From: Owenia fusiformis
Taxonomy: Eukaryota > Annelida > Polychaeta > Sabellida > Oweniidae
NCBI GenBank assembly: GCA_903813345.2
Contig: CAIIXF020000008.1
Coordinates: 33,254,867-33,318,866, forward strand
Direction: 5' to 3'
DNA: 64,000 nucleotides
Below the pieces are notes generated by a model that worked only from the letters and a program-made list of their open reading frames with translations, was not told the origin of the DNA and made no database searches. Made by a program: the position numbers and the translations under genes. Below are positions 12,101-24,141 of the stretch, in pieces (position 1 is the stretch's first letter; the number at the start of each line of letters is the position of its first letter).

Positions 12101-13449
12101 ATGTCAGCCAGTGAGTTTAATCCATCTCAGGTATTGTAACTTCGTTATACTTACAAAATTAAGAGCATTCATGCTAGACTGTGTTTAATATCTTCCCATA
12201 TCGACAGTAAGAATGTTCTATGACTTCTACTCTTATTACGTACCTTTACTTTACCTCGTTGATTTGTAGTACTAATGAGTGTATACCTTTGTCTGAAGTC
12301 GTCATCTTCACCGCCCCATCCAAAATAAACGTTACTGAAACCATTTGAATTGTAAAATTGGTCACCGAGAACAGCCGATACGCCACCAAATATTTGTTCA
12401 TAAGGTATTCTACAAAGACAAAAGTTATTTTTTGTAGGTCGGTCAACTACCAATGACTTGATATACTAAGAAATGTTCACATTCGATGGATATTCCTACC
12501 TCAACTGATGTGACATTTAAGATTAACCAACCCCTCCAAATATACCGCTGGAGTGGGATCCACTTGGGATAAATAAAAGAAAAAAATACACCAACCTGTA
12601 TTTGAACTTATCTACGGCAACAGAAAAGTGAGTTGGATTTTGCGAGCACTCGTAGATCAAGCGATCGTTTTCTAAGAGTAGGTCGACGTCATGTAGTATT
12701 AAACATAGAGGAGCTCCGTTCCAATCTTTCAATGAAAGAGCTTCTTTGTATCCGATATTAAATAACAACCCCCTATTAAATATGTGACTATAATCCTGAA
12801 ACAATGAACCCAGTGGCTTGAAATTATCCAAATAAACTACAATAACAATTGATTCAGTGTCAGATATACCACTCGGCATCATCTTTGACTCATTTAGATC
12901 AGGTAAATTATCAATTAAAGTTCTAGAAGGTACGATTTTGTAGAAATACTCAAACAACATCATCTGTAACATTAACAGTATAACATTGATTGGATGCACT
13001 AGGCTTTCATTTTTGAATTGAATACAATTCTACCTATTTTTGAAATTGTATTGAGTTTATTTGAATATTATTAATTGTTGATTAATTTCAAACAGATCAG
13101 TACACAATCTCGCACAGTACAGGTTTTATATTTAAAACATACTATAGTATCACCAATAATAATTAAAAGTGAAACTTTGGATCGTAAAAACGTACCTGCT
13201 CTACAACTATAATAGTGTAATCGAGTAGCTGTCTTTGAAGAATTGGAATATAATGTTCTATGAAAATGTTAAGATGATCGTCTCGATCCCTAAATGGAAT
13301 AATTATGACAGTTCTTTGTCTTGGTTGACACACGACTGGAAACCAGCGCCCTCTCCCGTCAGTTGTATATGTCGATTGCACTTCGATTGATAGATCCGAA
13401 TGTAAGTTATTGTTAGGTGGATAGTGCTTCGGAACTCTAAGTGGACCAA
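9150..13449 (-). CDS. Gene B: beta-1,4-galactosyltransferase-family enzyme, exons 2-6
   Basis: Five exons, minus strand: 13449-13196, 12795-12596, 12409-12287, 11517-11416, 9411-9150. They are 254, 200, 123, 102 and 262 nt, exactly as in gene A, so the pair is a tandem duplication. Catalytic motifs are intact: [17 protein letters not shown], and AMLKH with the metal-ligand Met and His. The donor-site residue is Ile (PYEQIFGG), again suggesting UDP-GalNAc. The C-terminal tail keeps the CxxC and EIC cysteines. No membrane-anchor exon is present just upstream; exon 2 begins in phase 1. The only matching first exon I find is at 24325-24142, beyond gene C. With it the protein would be 374 aa. Without it this copy lacks a Golgi anchor. 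Confidence 0.85.
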
Positions 13450-13608
13450 CTGAAAATAATCGTAAATCTAAAATTAAACCTGCCCCTGACAAACATGTCA
13501 CTAACGTGTTGTCAAAGAAGATAAATCGCCTCTTTTCAAAGATGAGTTATGTTGAATGAATGTACAAAAATACACCTGTAAGTATAGTTCTGTTCAAGAA
13601 TTTTACAA

Positions 13609-14347
13609 AGGTCCATATGCAGTATGACAAGTGATTTGAGACGGTCATATCTTTCACCATAAGTACTTTCTGGGCATAAATACAGTTTTTTTTATTAGAA
13701 CAGTATGTTTTCTTTCAAGTGAAGTCCCCATGATCAATGATAAAAATATCAATCGAACAATTCGAAAAAGCATACATAGGGAGTCGTGATCCCACGTCAA
13801 TAATATTTTCAGAATGTTGAACTTATTTGCTCAAAAGAGGATCTTCTTTTCTGATTTTTATTGCATGAAAACAGTATTCAACAAGGGGTTTAAAACATCT
13901 TCAAAAGTAGAATGGTATTGAAAGTCTAGTTTTGAAGATATCAAGTTTCGATTGCCAAAAGCATGCTGAAAACAATGGATAGCATGAGTTTTCCTTATGG
14001 AAAATAACATGGGAAATGTGTTTTTTAACTTTATCGCATTTTAATACCCATCCCCTTTTCAGAAGTTATTAATATAGTGTAGCAGAGACTTTTGATACAT
14101 TTGAATTGAGAAAAACAAGATCATCTTTTTAGAAAATAAGCCTTACATTTTTAAAAAAAAAGTGACAAGGTGGGGTCATATTCCATAATTTTTCAGAGAG
14201 TTGGATTGATATTTTAGTATCAGGGGGACTTCACTTTAAAAAAACATATTTTTCTAATAAAAACCACTGTATTCATACCCAGAAAATACTCATGGTGAAT
14301 GATATGACTGTCTAAAATCACTTGCCATACTGCACATGGACCTTTTG
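13609..14347. mobile_element. Foldback (inverted-repeat) element
   Basis: About 13609-13735 reappears inverted at about 14225-14347: a block GGTCCATATGCAGTATG at the left end pairs with CATACTGCACATGGACC at the right, and a CTTCACTT-type block closes each arm. The interior is AT-rich with no open frame. Family unknown. Confidence 0.7.
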
Positions 14348-14377
14348 CCTAAATCCTGTAAATGGTTAGTATGCGAA

Positions 14378-14545
14378 TGTATACCTAAACTTCCCAAGTC
14401 GTGTTGAATGGTAATGCGAATGTATATCTACACTACTATATACCCAAGTCCTGTCGAATGGATATGCGGGTGTATATCAACACTACCCGAGTCCTGTTGA
14501 ATGGTTATGCGAATGAATACCTACACTATATATCACTTTGGAAAC
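14378..14545 (+). repeat. Short tandem repeat, about 3 copies of a ~55-60 bp unit
   Basis: A unit containing GAATGGTWATGCGAATGTAT followed by ACACTAYAT and CCAAGTCCTGT is repeated with changes about three times. Non-coding. Confidence 0.6.
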
Positions 14546-14616
14546 CTATAACTTTTTTTGGCTGTTAACTGAGATATTAATTTTTAATCGTTTTTTCTTA
14601 ACATATTAAGCAAATA

Positions 14617-14700
14617 CGAATTCAAACATAAATAGGCCTTTTAACACGTAATCCAATGGGGAGTTAGGGCTGCCAAACCTTGGGAGGGAGTATAAATTGT
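14617..14700 (+). repeat. Dispersed repeat fragment also seen at 20195-20280
   Basis: Shares the order AGGCCTT, TAACACGTA, TCCAATGGGG, GCCAAAC, GGGAG with the segment at 20195-20280 in the same orientation. Fragment of an unidentified mobile element. Confidence 0.5.
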
Positions 14701-17700
14701 ATGTATTAATACAAAAAATGCATTTATGTGAAGAACCCTAATTAATAATGAAGGGGGGGGGTTGAATAACATAAAAAATAGAACCCCTGGTCACCAAATC
14801 CTTACTACGCCATTGTTACATAAAAACTAACGATTTGTGTCTTATCTAATATATTGATGGTTCGATTGCAGATACTTCAAATAGCCATTTTCAAATACGT
14901 TTTTCATTACATCTTCATTATTTCAAAGTATTTAACGGTTTGATATTTGAATAAATAGTAGGCTACGTGAACATATATATACACTATACCCGAATCAAAT
15001 TGGTACTATTCGATTACATTTGCGCCTTATAAAAATAAATAAATAAGGTAATTCTCAAATTATAGATATCGAAAATATCGACGAAACCTTGGAGTACGCG
15101 AAAGAGATACATAATGGAATAACTGTAGTCGCTTTTCTCTGTGAACTGGTATGATAATGGAAGGGTAGCATATTATTGAAAACTGGTAAAAAATCTTGAT
15201 TTTAGTTTTGATTGAGTTACATAAAGAATTTGGTTTACAATAAAGTCATGTCGTATAATATACAGTCATGCAGCATATTTTAATTAGCATTTAACAGGTT
15301 GCAACCTTACATACATGTATCTTTTTAATTTTCCGAAGTACACATGTAATAGCTAATTTGGATAATGTTGGTATATCAGAAGCGACGGCAGTTGATTTGA
15401 TATCTTCTAAAAGCTTATTAAATACGTTTAGTACTTCGAGATATAAATTATTAAATCATATCAACATTAAATGACCTTGCAAGACTGAAGACTAGTAGGT
15501 CGGTATTTATTAATGGAGAGATGCATGAACCACGTAGCAAAACTATAAGTGTATTTCAATGGAAAACTGTGCTTTTCGCAATGTTATTTTTGAATGTTTT
15601 ATTCGTTTATCATTTTGTTGGACGTCTCAAAATAAATATTTTACCGGATCGTAAAGACACTGGATTATTGTATTATACTATTAAGAATGTCGATCCAGGA
15701 AATCGAGTTAAAGCACACAACCCAGCACTTAATTCACACTTAGCACCGAAAAAGAATTCAAAATATTATAATATGGGAATACATGGACACAACTGCACAA
15801 AAACCCGGCAACATTTTGGTAAGTACACAATTATCAATTTGCCATTTTTTGGTAATCCACTGGATTATTTGAAGTTCTCAAATTGAAGCCATGTCTATAT
15901 AGATTATTGATGTATAGCAAATCTGTGTTCTCGTTTCAGTCGTTGGGCAAACAGTTCATAAGGAAGCGAAAAACAGCAGTTCGAAGACTCTGCTCAAAAC
16001 TGGGTCACAACCGGAAGTGCTTCCAACGTATAGTACTGATGGTAGAGGGCGTTGGTTTCCAACTTCCTGTAAAACTAAGCAAAGAACCGTCATTGTGATT
16101 CCGTATAGGGACAGAGCTGATCATCTTAAAATATTCATCGAACATCATGTTCCAATTTTTCGAAGACAGTTGTTGGATTACACTATTATTGTCGTAGAGC
16201 AAGTACGTCAAAACTTAAATCTCAGATTTTACGCAGATACAGGAAAAAAGTCATTACATTTGTACCGATGCTTATATTAACATGTTCTAAAAAGTTAATG
16301 TATTATTATCATTCGCATTCAGCAAGTAATTATCATCCAATAAAGTCATCATATAAATTTCGTATAAATTTTTATTTTATCAAATTATTCTCTATGCCAA
16401 AATGTAACTTATTCATAAATCATTAATTTAACATTGGTTAAATTCCAATATTCTGATTGGTCATTATTGCACATAATATCACAGAAACAAATACCACAAT
16501 TACAGTATATTATTTTTCAGGATAACAGCAAAAGATTTAACAGGGGGATGTTATTCAATATTGGATACAAAGAAGCTCTTTCATTGAGAAATGGGAATCA
16601 AGCTCCTCTATGTTTAATACTACATGACGTTGACCTACTTTTAGAGAATGATCGCTTGATCTACGAGTGCTCGCAATATCCAACTCACTTTTCTTTGGCT
16701 ATAGATAAATTTCAATATAGGTAAGATAAAACCTTTTTTCCAAAATGACAATTATGTAGTGTGGACATAATTGATTATGCTTCTTTTAGACCTGCTGGTG
16801 TCAATATTATTGCCTTTATGTACTCTCCCCTCCAAAAGTTTCGCAACTGAAAGTCCCATCTGTATTACCAATTAAAGCCTGGTCATGCGTATTTTTCAAA
16901 TTTCGATTTAAGCATATTTTAACATTCTTGCTATTGACTTGCAAAAGGGGGTATAGGTTACCTTGTTTCTATTCTTGATAGTCCCACGTAACTTCCTGTG
17001 GATGATTAAGTTTACATTGTATATTCTATCAGTTGATTCCATTCATAGACAAGTAATTTTACGAGAGCTGTGCTGAAGCGTATTTTATTTTTTATCAGTT
17101 TACCATATGATTGGCTATTTGGTGGTGTAGTAGCGTTGCTAGGAGACCAGTTCGAGGAAACAAACGGCTTTGGTAACCTCTTCTTTGGATGGGGTGGTGA
17201 AGATGACGATTTCAGAGAAAGGTATCATGCGAGTTTAGCATTTTTATTTAAGATGTATTAAGCAATTCAGGCAAAAACAAATTTAATTTCAATGCATTTT
17301 TAAAATTATATTAGTTCAAACGACGGGCTATTTCCTGAATGGTTCGTTCCATGAATCTAGTTATGTTCCCCGTGCAAAACGTACGATAATGTTTTTATCC
17401 TGTTATTTTGACAGGTTATCGTTTGCTTGACTGTTCCCTGTACAATACGATAATGTTATATATTTGGAATGCTATTACTTTGACAGTTAACACTACTGTT
17501 TGGTTGGCTGTTCCTTGTACAATTTGTTCGTTGTATCTGTTATTCTTTTACAGGTTATTTTATGCTGGATTGTTCCCCGTACAACATGATAAGGCCATAA
17601 GAAGTAGATTCTTTGTTTTGCGTCCTGGCAAAATCCAAATCATGCAAGGGTACAAGGTAAACAAACACAAACTCAAGAAAAAACACAAACTTGTTTATGG

Positions 17701-18104
17701 GCATATAAAGGGATGACATACCAATTTGCAGTGATTGCAAACACATATCTATACAATACATTTAAGCATAGCTATTATTCAAGGGTACAAAATAAGAAAA
17801 TACACAATGTATGCTAAAGTAATCAATAACACTGTCAAGTTTGACGCACATCAAATGATCCGCCATTTCGTTGGATTCTGATTGAATGAAATGCGATGGT
17901 ACTTTCAAACCCTTGTAATTGCTATTTGGATGTGTTTGTTTTTTCTGATTTACTCAAAATCGTGCAAGCAAGGGGACGCAAAACAGAGAATGTACTTCTT
18001 ATGGCCTAATGCATCTATATCTCGATATTCTATGATAACGCATGCATGGTGAAAGTAAAAGCAAGAATGAAGACAGGTCTGTGTTTTGTATATAGTATAT
18101 AGAT

Positions 18105-18240
18105 GTCATTTAGTGGGAGGTTTTTGATACAGGGTATATCTGAGGGAAATACAATATAACAACCCGATGGACCTTAGGGACCGAGGGTTGATATATTGGA
18201 TTTACCTAGGGATATACCCAGTATCAAAAATCGAGCATTT
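18105..18240. repeat. Imperfect palindrome (foldback MITE-like)
   Basis: TTTTTGATACAGGGTATATC near 18120 pairs with GATATACCCAGTATCAAAAA near 18210, with an inner palindrome around ACCTTAGGGACCGAGGG. The same style of hairpin recurs at 43090-43215. Confidence 0.55.
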
Positions 18241-18339
18241 AATAACTGATCTGTTCCATACTTGGTTGATTATGAGTCAAGTCCCTTGGCTCAGTATCTA
18301 CTCTCTGAATTTGTGACGTCGTAGATCTGATGAGTGGGT

Positions 18340-18565
18340 GATATACATAATATTATACGTTATAATTTAATTGACCTGCCTACCCTTAATACAGGTTACC
18401 ACGGTACCCCTATATCTTAATTGATTTAAGATGTAGCTATAATATTTGAGCATTGTATGTGTAATGACATGATCTACATTTTCTGAAAATACGACAGGGA
18501 TATGTGAAAAATAGCAAAATGAGAGCATTTTTATCAGAATATATGGATCGCCCCTTGTATATATC
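18340..18565 (+). repeat. Third copy of the arm of the 24.4-27.6 kb foldback element
   Basis: The segment from TTAATTGACCTGCCTACCC to GGATCGCCCCTTGTAT matches 26625-26820 directly and 25765-25960 in inverse. It lies in intron 5 of gene C. Confidence 0.8.
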
Positions 18566-19549
18566 ACCCGATGATATAACCCGCTCACTTTAGATATCAA
18601 TTATTCAAATTCTATTTCAAAATAATCTCATATAAACTACATATTATAAACGGATACTTTTATTTACATACGTTATTACCTGAGCTGACATGTGTTCATG
18701 ATATTAGAAAGCATTAATGGTATTTACTTGAAACACATCTGGACTTAGACAAGGTTTCGATTTTTCATGTAATATATCTGTATAGTACGAAGAGTGTTAT
18801 AAACATAAGAGATAATTTACCTCGCTTTTATTTTAGGCAAAACATGGTAGCAACTGGATACGAAAGATACCATTGTGATGGACTTAATTCAATGGAATAT
18901 GCAGTGAACAATACATAAAGAACACTTTATTATTATCAAAATCACTTTACCTTTAAATCTAAAAAGGTCGCGTGTTTGTCAAAGCTGTTTTTCGGAAAAT
19001 AAGGACTTGAAAATCGATACAGAAATCAGCGATAATGGCATTGTGAATGAGCCCCCTGATATATGCTTGTAAAATAATGAATACTTGAATATTATCTTTA
19101 AAAAGATTATTAGAAAAATCGTTGAATTGATATGTTTGTAATTCAGCTTGTTCCTAATCGTAACATGTTCTTTTTACATGTTTATGTATCAAGAAACTTA
19201 GGTCTAGTAATATAACCCTGTAGTAATACCTTGGAATACTAAACCACTTTAAAGTATAAAATATTAAATATTATATTAAATAGTATTCCCAGGTATTACA
19301 TACCTAGCGAAGCAATTGTATGGAACACTCAAAACAGCTTAAGTGTGAAATTAATTTTGTGAAAAAGTGAAAAAAATTCTAAAATGTTTTTTCAAATAGA
19401 CATATAGTATATCTGTATACATTTGTACAATCGTTACCCAAGGAAAAATAGGCGAATTTTCAAATTGAAATTAGGGTCCGTTTCAAACATGTCGGTTTTC
19501 ACACCTTGACCCCCAGATTAATATGTCAAGCTATTCAAATAAGAATGCA

Positions 19550-20125
19550 ACATTTTCTCAATTTTTTCCTCAATTACAATAGGTCTAAAATTGATGATAC
19601 ATTTTATGATTTTTTGAAAAACGGCATTCCCATGTTAACCAATGGGAAATGGTAGGTTTGCCGCAAGTCATATGACAGAAGATCCATACATCCTAGTCCT
19701 TGCAAAAAAATACAAGTTGAGTAGGCAATTGCATTTGCTAACTTTATTCAACAAACATTGATACGTTTCTTCAGGTTCAACAAAGTTATAGGTCTTTAAA
19801 GTCAAAATTATTTTTCAAAAAACCTCTCCCATTGAAATAACACAGGAGGCGAAAAATGATTTTCAAAAATGACTTTGAAGCTCTGTAACTTTAGTATTCA
19901 TCAAGTAAACTAAACACTCAGTGTCCAAGAAAGTTAGACAGTTCAATTTTCTATTTCAACATATTTTTGCCGAATATTTTACTGAATAATATCCTGATTT
20001 CTGATTTGCCCCGAACCCACCATTTCCCATTTGTTTACATGGGAATGACGATTTTTAAAAATTCATCAAATTTATCATCAATTTTCAACCTAATGTAATT
20101 GAGAAAAAATTGAGAAAATTTGAAG
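19550..20125. mobile_element. Foldback element
   Basis: The left arm (about 19555-19665, containing CATTCCCATGTTAACCAATGGGAAATGG) reappears inverted at about 20010-20120, with matching AATTTTTTCYCAATTACA-type ends. Non-coding spacer. Confidence 0.7.
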
Positions 20126-20639
20126 GTATTGGAAAGAAAGTCAAATTACGCTTTTATCAATAGAATAAGTAATTTCACCGCAGGTTAAGTAAATAAAAAT
20201 TCAAAAGTTAAGAGGCCTTAACACGTAGTTCAATGGGGGAGCAAAGGTTGCCAAACTTATGGAAGGGAGTTTAAACAAAGTGATTTTGACTGGAATCGTG
20301 TAAAACTTTGGTCTTTTTCACGCATTTCTACATATTATCTTCATCAAATGTTATGTAAATGTACTTTAGGTATGTAATACAACACTTATGTCTGTATCAT
20401 GTATCATGTATTAAACATTCGGAACCAATGTATTTCGTTTCTTTTCTGGCAACACTCAAATTCTGATCAAAACACCCTCCCTGCTACCATCGAAATGCAG
20501 GTCACATGGGGAGATGGAAATGACAAGGAGTTGACGGACTCGAATGATTTTATCACATGATGTAGAGGTGCATACCAAAATATCAAACAAGGCATTAACA
20601 TGACAAAATGTCACCACCTAGTTGCTCACAATATAATGA

Positions 20640-22950
20640 GTTCAAACTTAAGTCAGATTTGAATTTCTGAGAACTTGTAAAGTCAAATCTGAACTTCTGA
20701 AAAGATGTAGATGATTTTGAAAAAAAAATTTGGTCAATTTGAAGCAAGTTGAAAACAGACCTTTTTGACCTTTTTTGACCTTGAGAAGGTCATTAAAGGT
20801 CAAATGTCAAATCTAAAGTCAGATTTGAATTTCTGAGAACATGTAGATGATTTTAAAAAAAAATTAGTCAATTTGAAGCAAGTTGAAAACAGACCTTTTT
20901 GACCTTTTTTGACCTTGAGAAGGTCATTGAAGGTCAAATGTCAAATCTAAAGTCAGATTTGAATTTCTGAGAACACGTAGATGATTTTGAAAAAAAAATT
21001 TAGTCAATTTGAAGCAAGTTGAAAAAAGACCTTTTTGACCTTTTTTGACTTTGAGAAGGTCATTGAGAACTTGTAAAGTCAAATTTGAACTTCTGAAAAG
21101 ATGTAGATGATTTTTAAAAAAAAATTTAGTCAATTTGAAGCAAGTTGAAAACAGACCTTTTTGACCTTTTTTGACTTTGAGAAGGTCATTGAGAACTTGT
21201 AAAGTCAAATTTGAACTTCTGAAAAGATGTAGATGATTTTGAAAAAAAAATTGGGTCAATTTGAAGCAAGTTGAAAACAGACCTTTTTGACCTTTTTTGA
21301 CCTTGAGAAGGTCATTAAAGGTCAAATGTCAAATCTAAAGTCAGATTTGAATTTCTGAGAACATGTAGATGATTTTGAAAAAAAAAATTAGTCAATTTGA
21401 AGCAAGTTGAAAACAGACCTTTTTGACCTTTTTTGACCTTGAGAAGGTCATTGAAGGTCAAATGTCAAATCTAAAGTCAGATTTGAATTTCTGAGAACAC
21501 GTAGATGATTTTTAAAAAAAAATTTAGTCAATTTAAAGCAAGTTGAAAAAAGACCTTTTTGACCTTTTTTGACTTTGAGAAGGTCATTGAAGGTCAAATG
21601 TCAAATCTTAAGTCAAATCTAAAGTCAGATTTGAATTTCTGAGAACAAGTAGAGGATTTTGAAAATTTTTTTTAGTCAATTTGAAGCAAGTTGAAAACAG
21701 ACCTTTTTGACCTTGAGAAGGTCATTAAAGGTCAAATGTCAAATCTAAAGTCAGATTTGAATTTCTGAGAACATGTAGATGATTTTGAAAAAAAAAATTA
21801 GTCAATTTGAAGCAAGTTGAAAAAAGACCTTTTTGACCTTTTTTGACCTTGAGAAGGTCATTGAAGGTCAAATGTCAAATCTAAAGTCAGATTTGAATTT
21901 CTGAGAACATGTAGATGATTTTGAAAAAAAAATTTAGTCAATTTGAAGCAAGTTGAAAAAAGACCTTTTTGACCTTTTTTGACTTTGAGAAGGTCATTGA
22001 AGGTCAAATGTCAAATCTTAAGTCAAATCTAAAGTCAGATTTGAATTTCTGAGAACATGTAGATGATTTTGAAATTTTTTTTAGTCAATTTGAAGCAAGT
22101 TGAAAACAGACCTTGTTGACCTTTTTTGACCTTGAGAAGGTCATTGAAGGTCAAATGTCAAATCTTAAGTCAGATTTGAATTTCTGAGAACACGTAGATG
22201 ATTTTGAAAAAAAAATTTAGTCAATTTGAAGCAAGTTGAAAACAGACCTTTTTGACCTTTTTTGACCTTGAGAAGGTCATTGAAGGTCAAATGTCAAATC
22301 TAAAGTCAGATTTGAAATTCTGAGAACATGTAGATGATTTTGAAAAAAAATTAAGTCAATTTGAAGCAAGTTGAAAAAATACCTTTTTGACCTTTTTTGA
22401 CTTTGAGAAGGTCATTGAAGGTCAAATGTCAAATCTTAAGTCAAATCTAAAGTCAGATTTAAGATTCTGAGAACACGTAGATGATTTTGAAAATTTTTTT
22501 TTAGTCAATTTGAAGCAAGTTGAAAACAGACCTTTTTGACCTTTTTTGACCTTGAGAAGGTCATTGAAGGTCAAATGTCAAATCTCAAGTCAAATCTTAA
22601 GTCAAATTTGAATTTCTGAGAACACGTAGATGATTTTGAAAAAAAAATTTAGTCAATTTGAAGCAAGTTGAAAACAGACCTTTTTGACCTTTTTTGACCT
22701 TGAGAAGGTCATTGAAGGTCAAATGACAAATCTAAAGTCAGATTTGAAGGTCAAATGTCAAATCTAAAGTCAGATTTGAATTTCTGAGAACATGTAGATG
22801 ATTTTGAAAAAAATTTAGTCAATGTGAAGCAAGTTGAAAAAAGACCTTTTTGACCTTGAGAAGGTCATTGAAGGTCAAATGTCAAATCTAAAGTCAGATT
22901 TGAACTTCTGAGAACATGTAGATGATTTAGAAAAAAATTGAAGTTAGTCT
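20640..22950 (+). repeat. Minisatellite, ~134-bp unit, about 17 copies
   Basis: Successive units share the order GTCAGATTTGAATTTCTGAG, GTAGATGATTTTGAAAAAAA, TTAGTCAATTTGAAGCAAGT, then GACCTTTTTTGACCTTGAG and AAGGTCATTGAAGGTCAAA. Two neighbouring starts (20811 and 20945) are 134 bp apart; others vary by small indels and partial duplications. A long reverse-strand open frame over the array is repeat-derived and not a gene. Each unit carries several AGGTCA/TGACCT hexamers. Confidence 0.95.
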
Positions 22951-22993
22951 AAACAGTATTTGTTAAGTTATAGGAAGTTGTAAGAAATTGTTA

Positions 22994-23065
22994 CAGACGC
23001 CGGACGCCAACCGCCGGACGCCAACCGCCAACCACCAACCGCCGGACGCCAACCGCCGTCGCAAA
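22994..23065 (+). repeat. GC-rich short tandem repeat
   Basis: Repeats of GGACGCCAACCGCC with partial units (CCAACCACCAACCGCC), abruptly GC-rich between AT-rich flanks. It adjoins the right end of the 134-bp array. Confidence 0.85.
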
Positions 23066-24141
23066 AAAACGGAGACCATAACAATATGTCACCACTTTTG
23101 GTGGTGACATAAAAATCATAAAGACCAGAGCGAAATCTAATTCACATATTTTAGTCTGGGCACATTGACAACTATTAAGCATTTTATATCGGTAAGAGTG
23201 AAATAAAGTCCTCAGAAGTTCTTTAAGCTAAGAAATGTGCCACGGCTTATTAAGTTTGAGCCAGTGAAGTCAGGAATATATATAATCAGGTTTCTCATGA
23301 GACTATCCCGGGGCACTGGCATCCCATGTCTCTAGTTTGTATAGTACATTCGAAATGACATTTTACAGCAATGACAAAGGCATTTAAATTATTTACCAAA
23401 TGCGGGTGTTGTTCTATATAATAGCGAAAGACTGATCATAAATTTTTAATTGTCCTACGTTGTGACATACGATATGTTTATTGAATTTGAACAGTGATAC
23501 ACGGTTCTGTTCATTCTGCCCAACAATGGAGTATAAAGAGTGTTTTAAAGATGATATCCTTTGCATTTTATGCCAAGTAAACACTAGCTTCGTCGACCGT
23601 GATATCTTGAATAATCCGGTCAGTATCAGCGAACCCATGAATGAAGTTTTAATACAGCGACATGACTCCAATGGCCTTTAAAATATTAGGATACAACCTA
23701 GAAAAGGTTGATGCGACCACAGATACCGGAATTTAAAGGTGACAATCACGCCAAAAATGATATTTTTCTTACATGGAACATGATTTTGTTTACTGATACG
23801 GTACTTGCGTCGCCTGCTTCTACTTTGATGTCTTATGGTGATCGATGATCCCACTAGTCGGGTTATTTAAGCGTAAAAAAATTATAAAAATTCATATTTC
23901 TGTACAAAATCTCACATTTCTCCTTAAAACGAACTCTGTATTGTTGATTTGCATGTGTCGTAAGATTCTTCGTTATACCATTGAAAGCATAACAACGAAT
24001 TTTCAAGAAATTGATACCGTCACGGAACATAATGAGTCGACCTCTCTCAAACGCACATAATTGAATATTTCGATGAAACTTTTTAAGGGATATATAATTA
24101 GAAATAGATTCGTATTTTAATTGAAGTAAATTTGTACTTAC

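Larger units (their letters stand above)
15521..19072 (+). pseudogene. Gene C: diverged beta4-galactosyltransferase paralogue, frameshifted in last exon
   Basis: Six exons, plus strand: 15521-15818, 15940-16202, 16521-16720, 17099-17221, 17554-17649, 18837-18918 (stop), with tail homology running on to 19072 in another frame. Exons 3 and 4 have the family lengths (200, 123). It has a type II anchor (about residues 18-34), FNRG, HDVD and FGWGGEDDD. Three things are odd. (1) The exon-5 site that should be MxxH reads VLRP, so both C-terminal metal ligands are gone. (2) In exon 6 the family frame ends at TAA 18916-18918, while the conserved tail continues in the +1 frame from about 18914 to a stop at 19070-19072, so a net small indel truncates about 50 residues. 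(3) Exon 5 is 96 nt, with a GTACAA donor. As read it makes 353 aa. It may be a decaying gene, or a catalytically silent but expressed protein. Confidence 0.8.
20609..23109. mobile_element. Minisatellite-bearing mobile element (Helitron/pearl-like?)
   Basis: The left edge carries TGTCACCACC (20609-20618) and the right edge its inverse GGTGGTGACA (23100-23109), which is one arm of a hairpin TGTCACCAC-TTTT-GGTGGTGACA at 23087-23109. Between them lie the 134-bp array and then a GC-rich block. Non-autonomous elements with a tandem-repeat core and a terminal hairpin are known from bivalves and other marine invertebrates. Assigning this one to that group is inference. Confidence 0.5.

Noticed and set aside
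11743-12139. Overlapping frames in intron 4 of gene B
   Set aside because: They lie wholly between well-defined exons of gene B and show no family features.
20924-21325. 133-residue reverse-strand open frame
   Set aside because: It is a translation of three minisatellite units; the repeated peptide follows the 134-bp repeat and has no start or splice context.
23481-23681. 66-residue plus-strand frame with several cysteines
   Set aside because: No homologous pattern, no splice sites that fit neighbours, and an equally long frame on the other strand.
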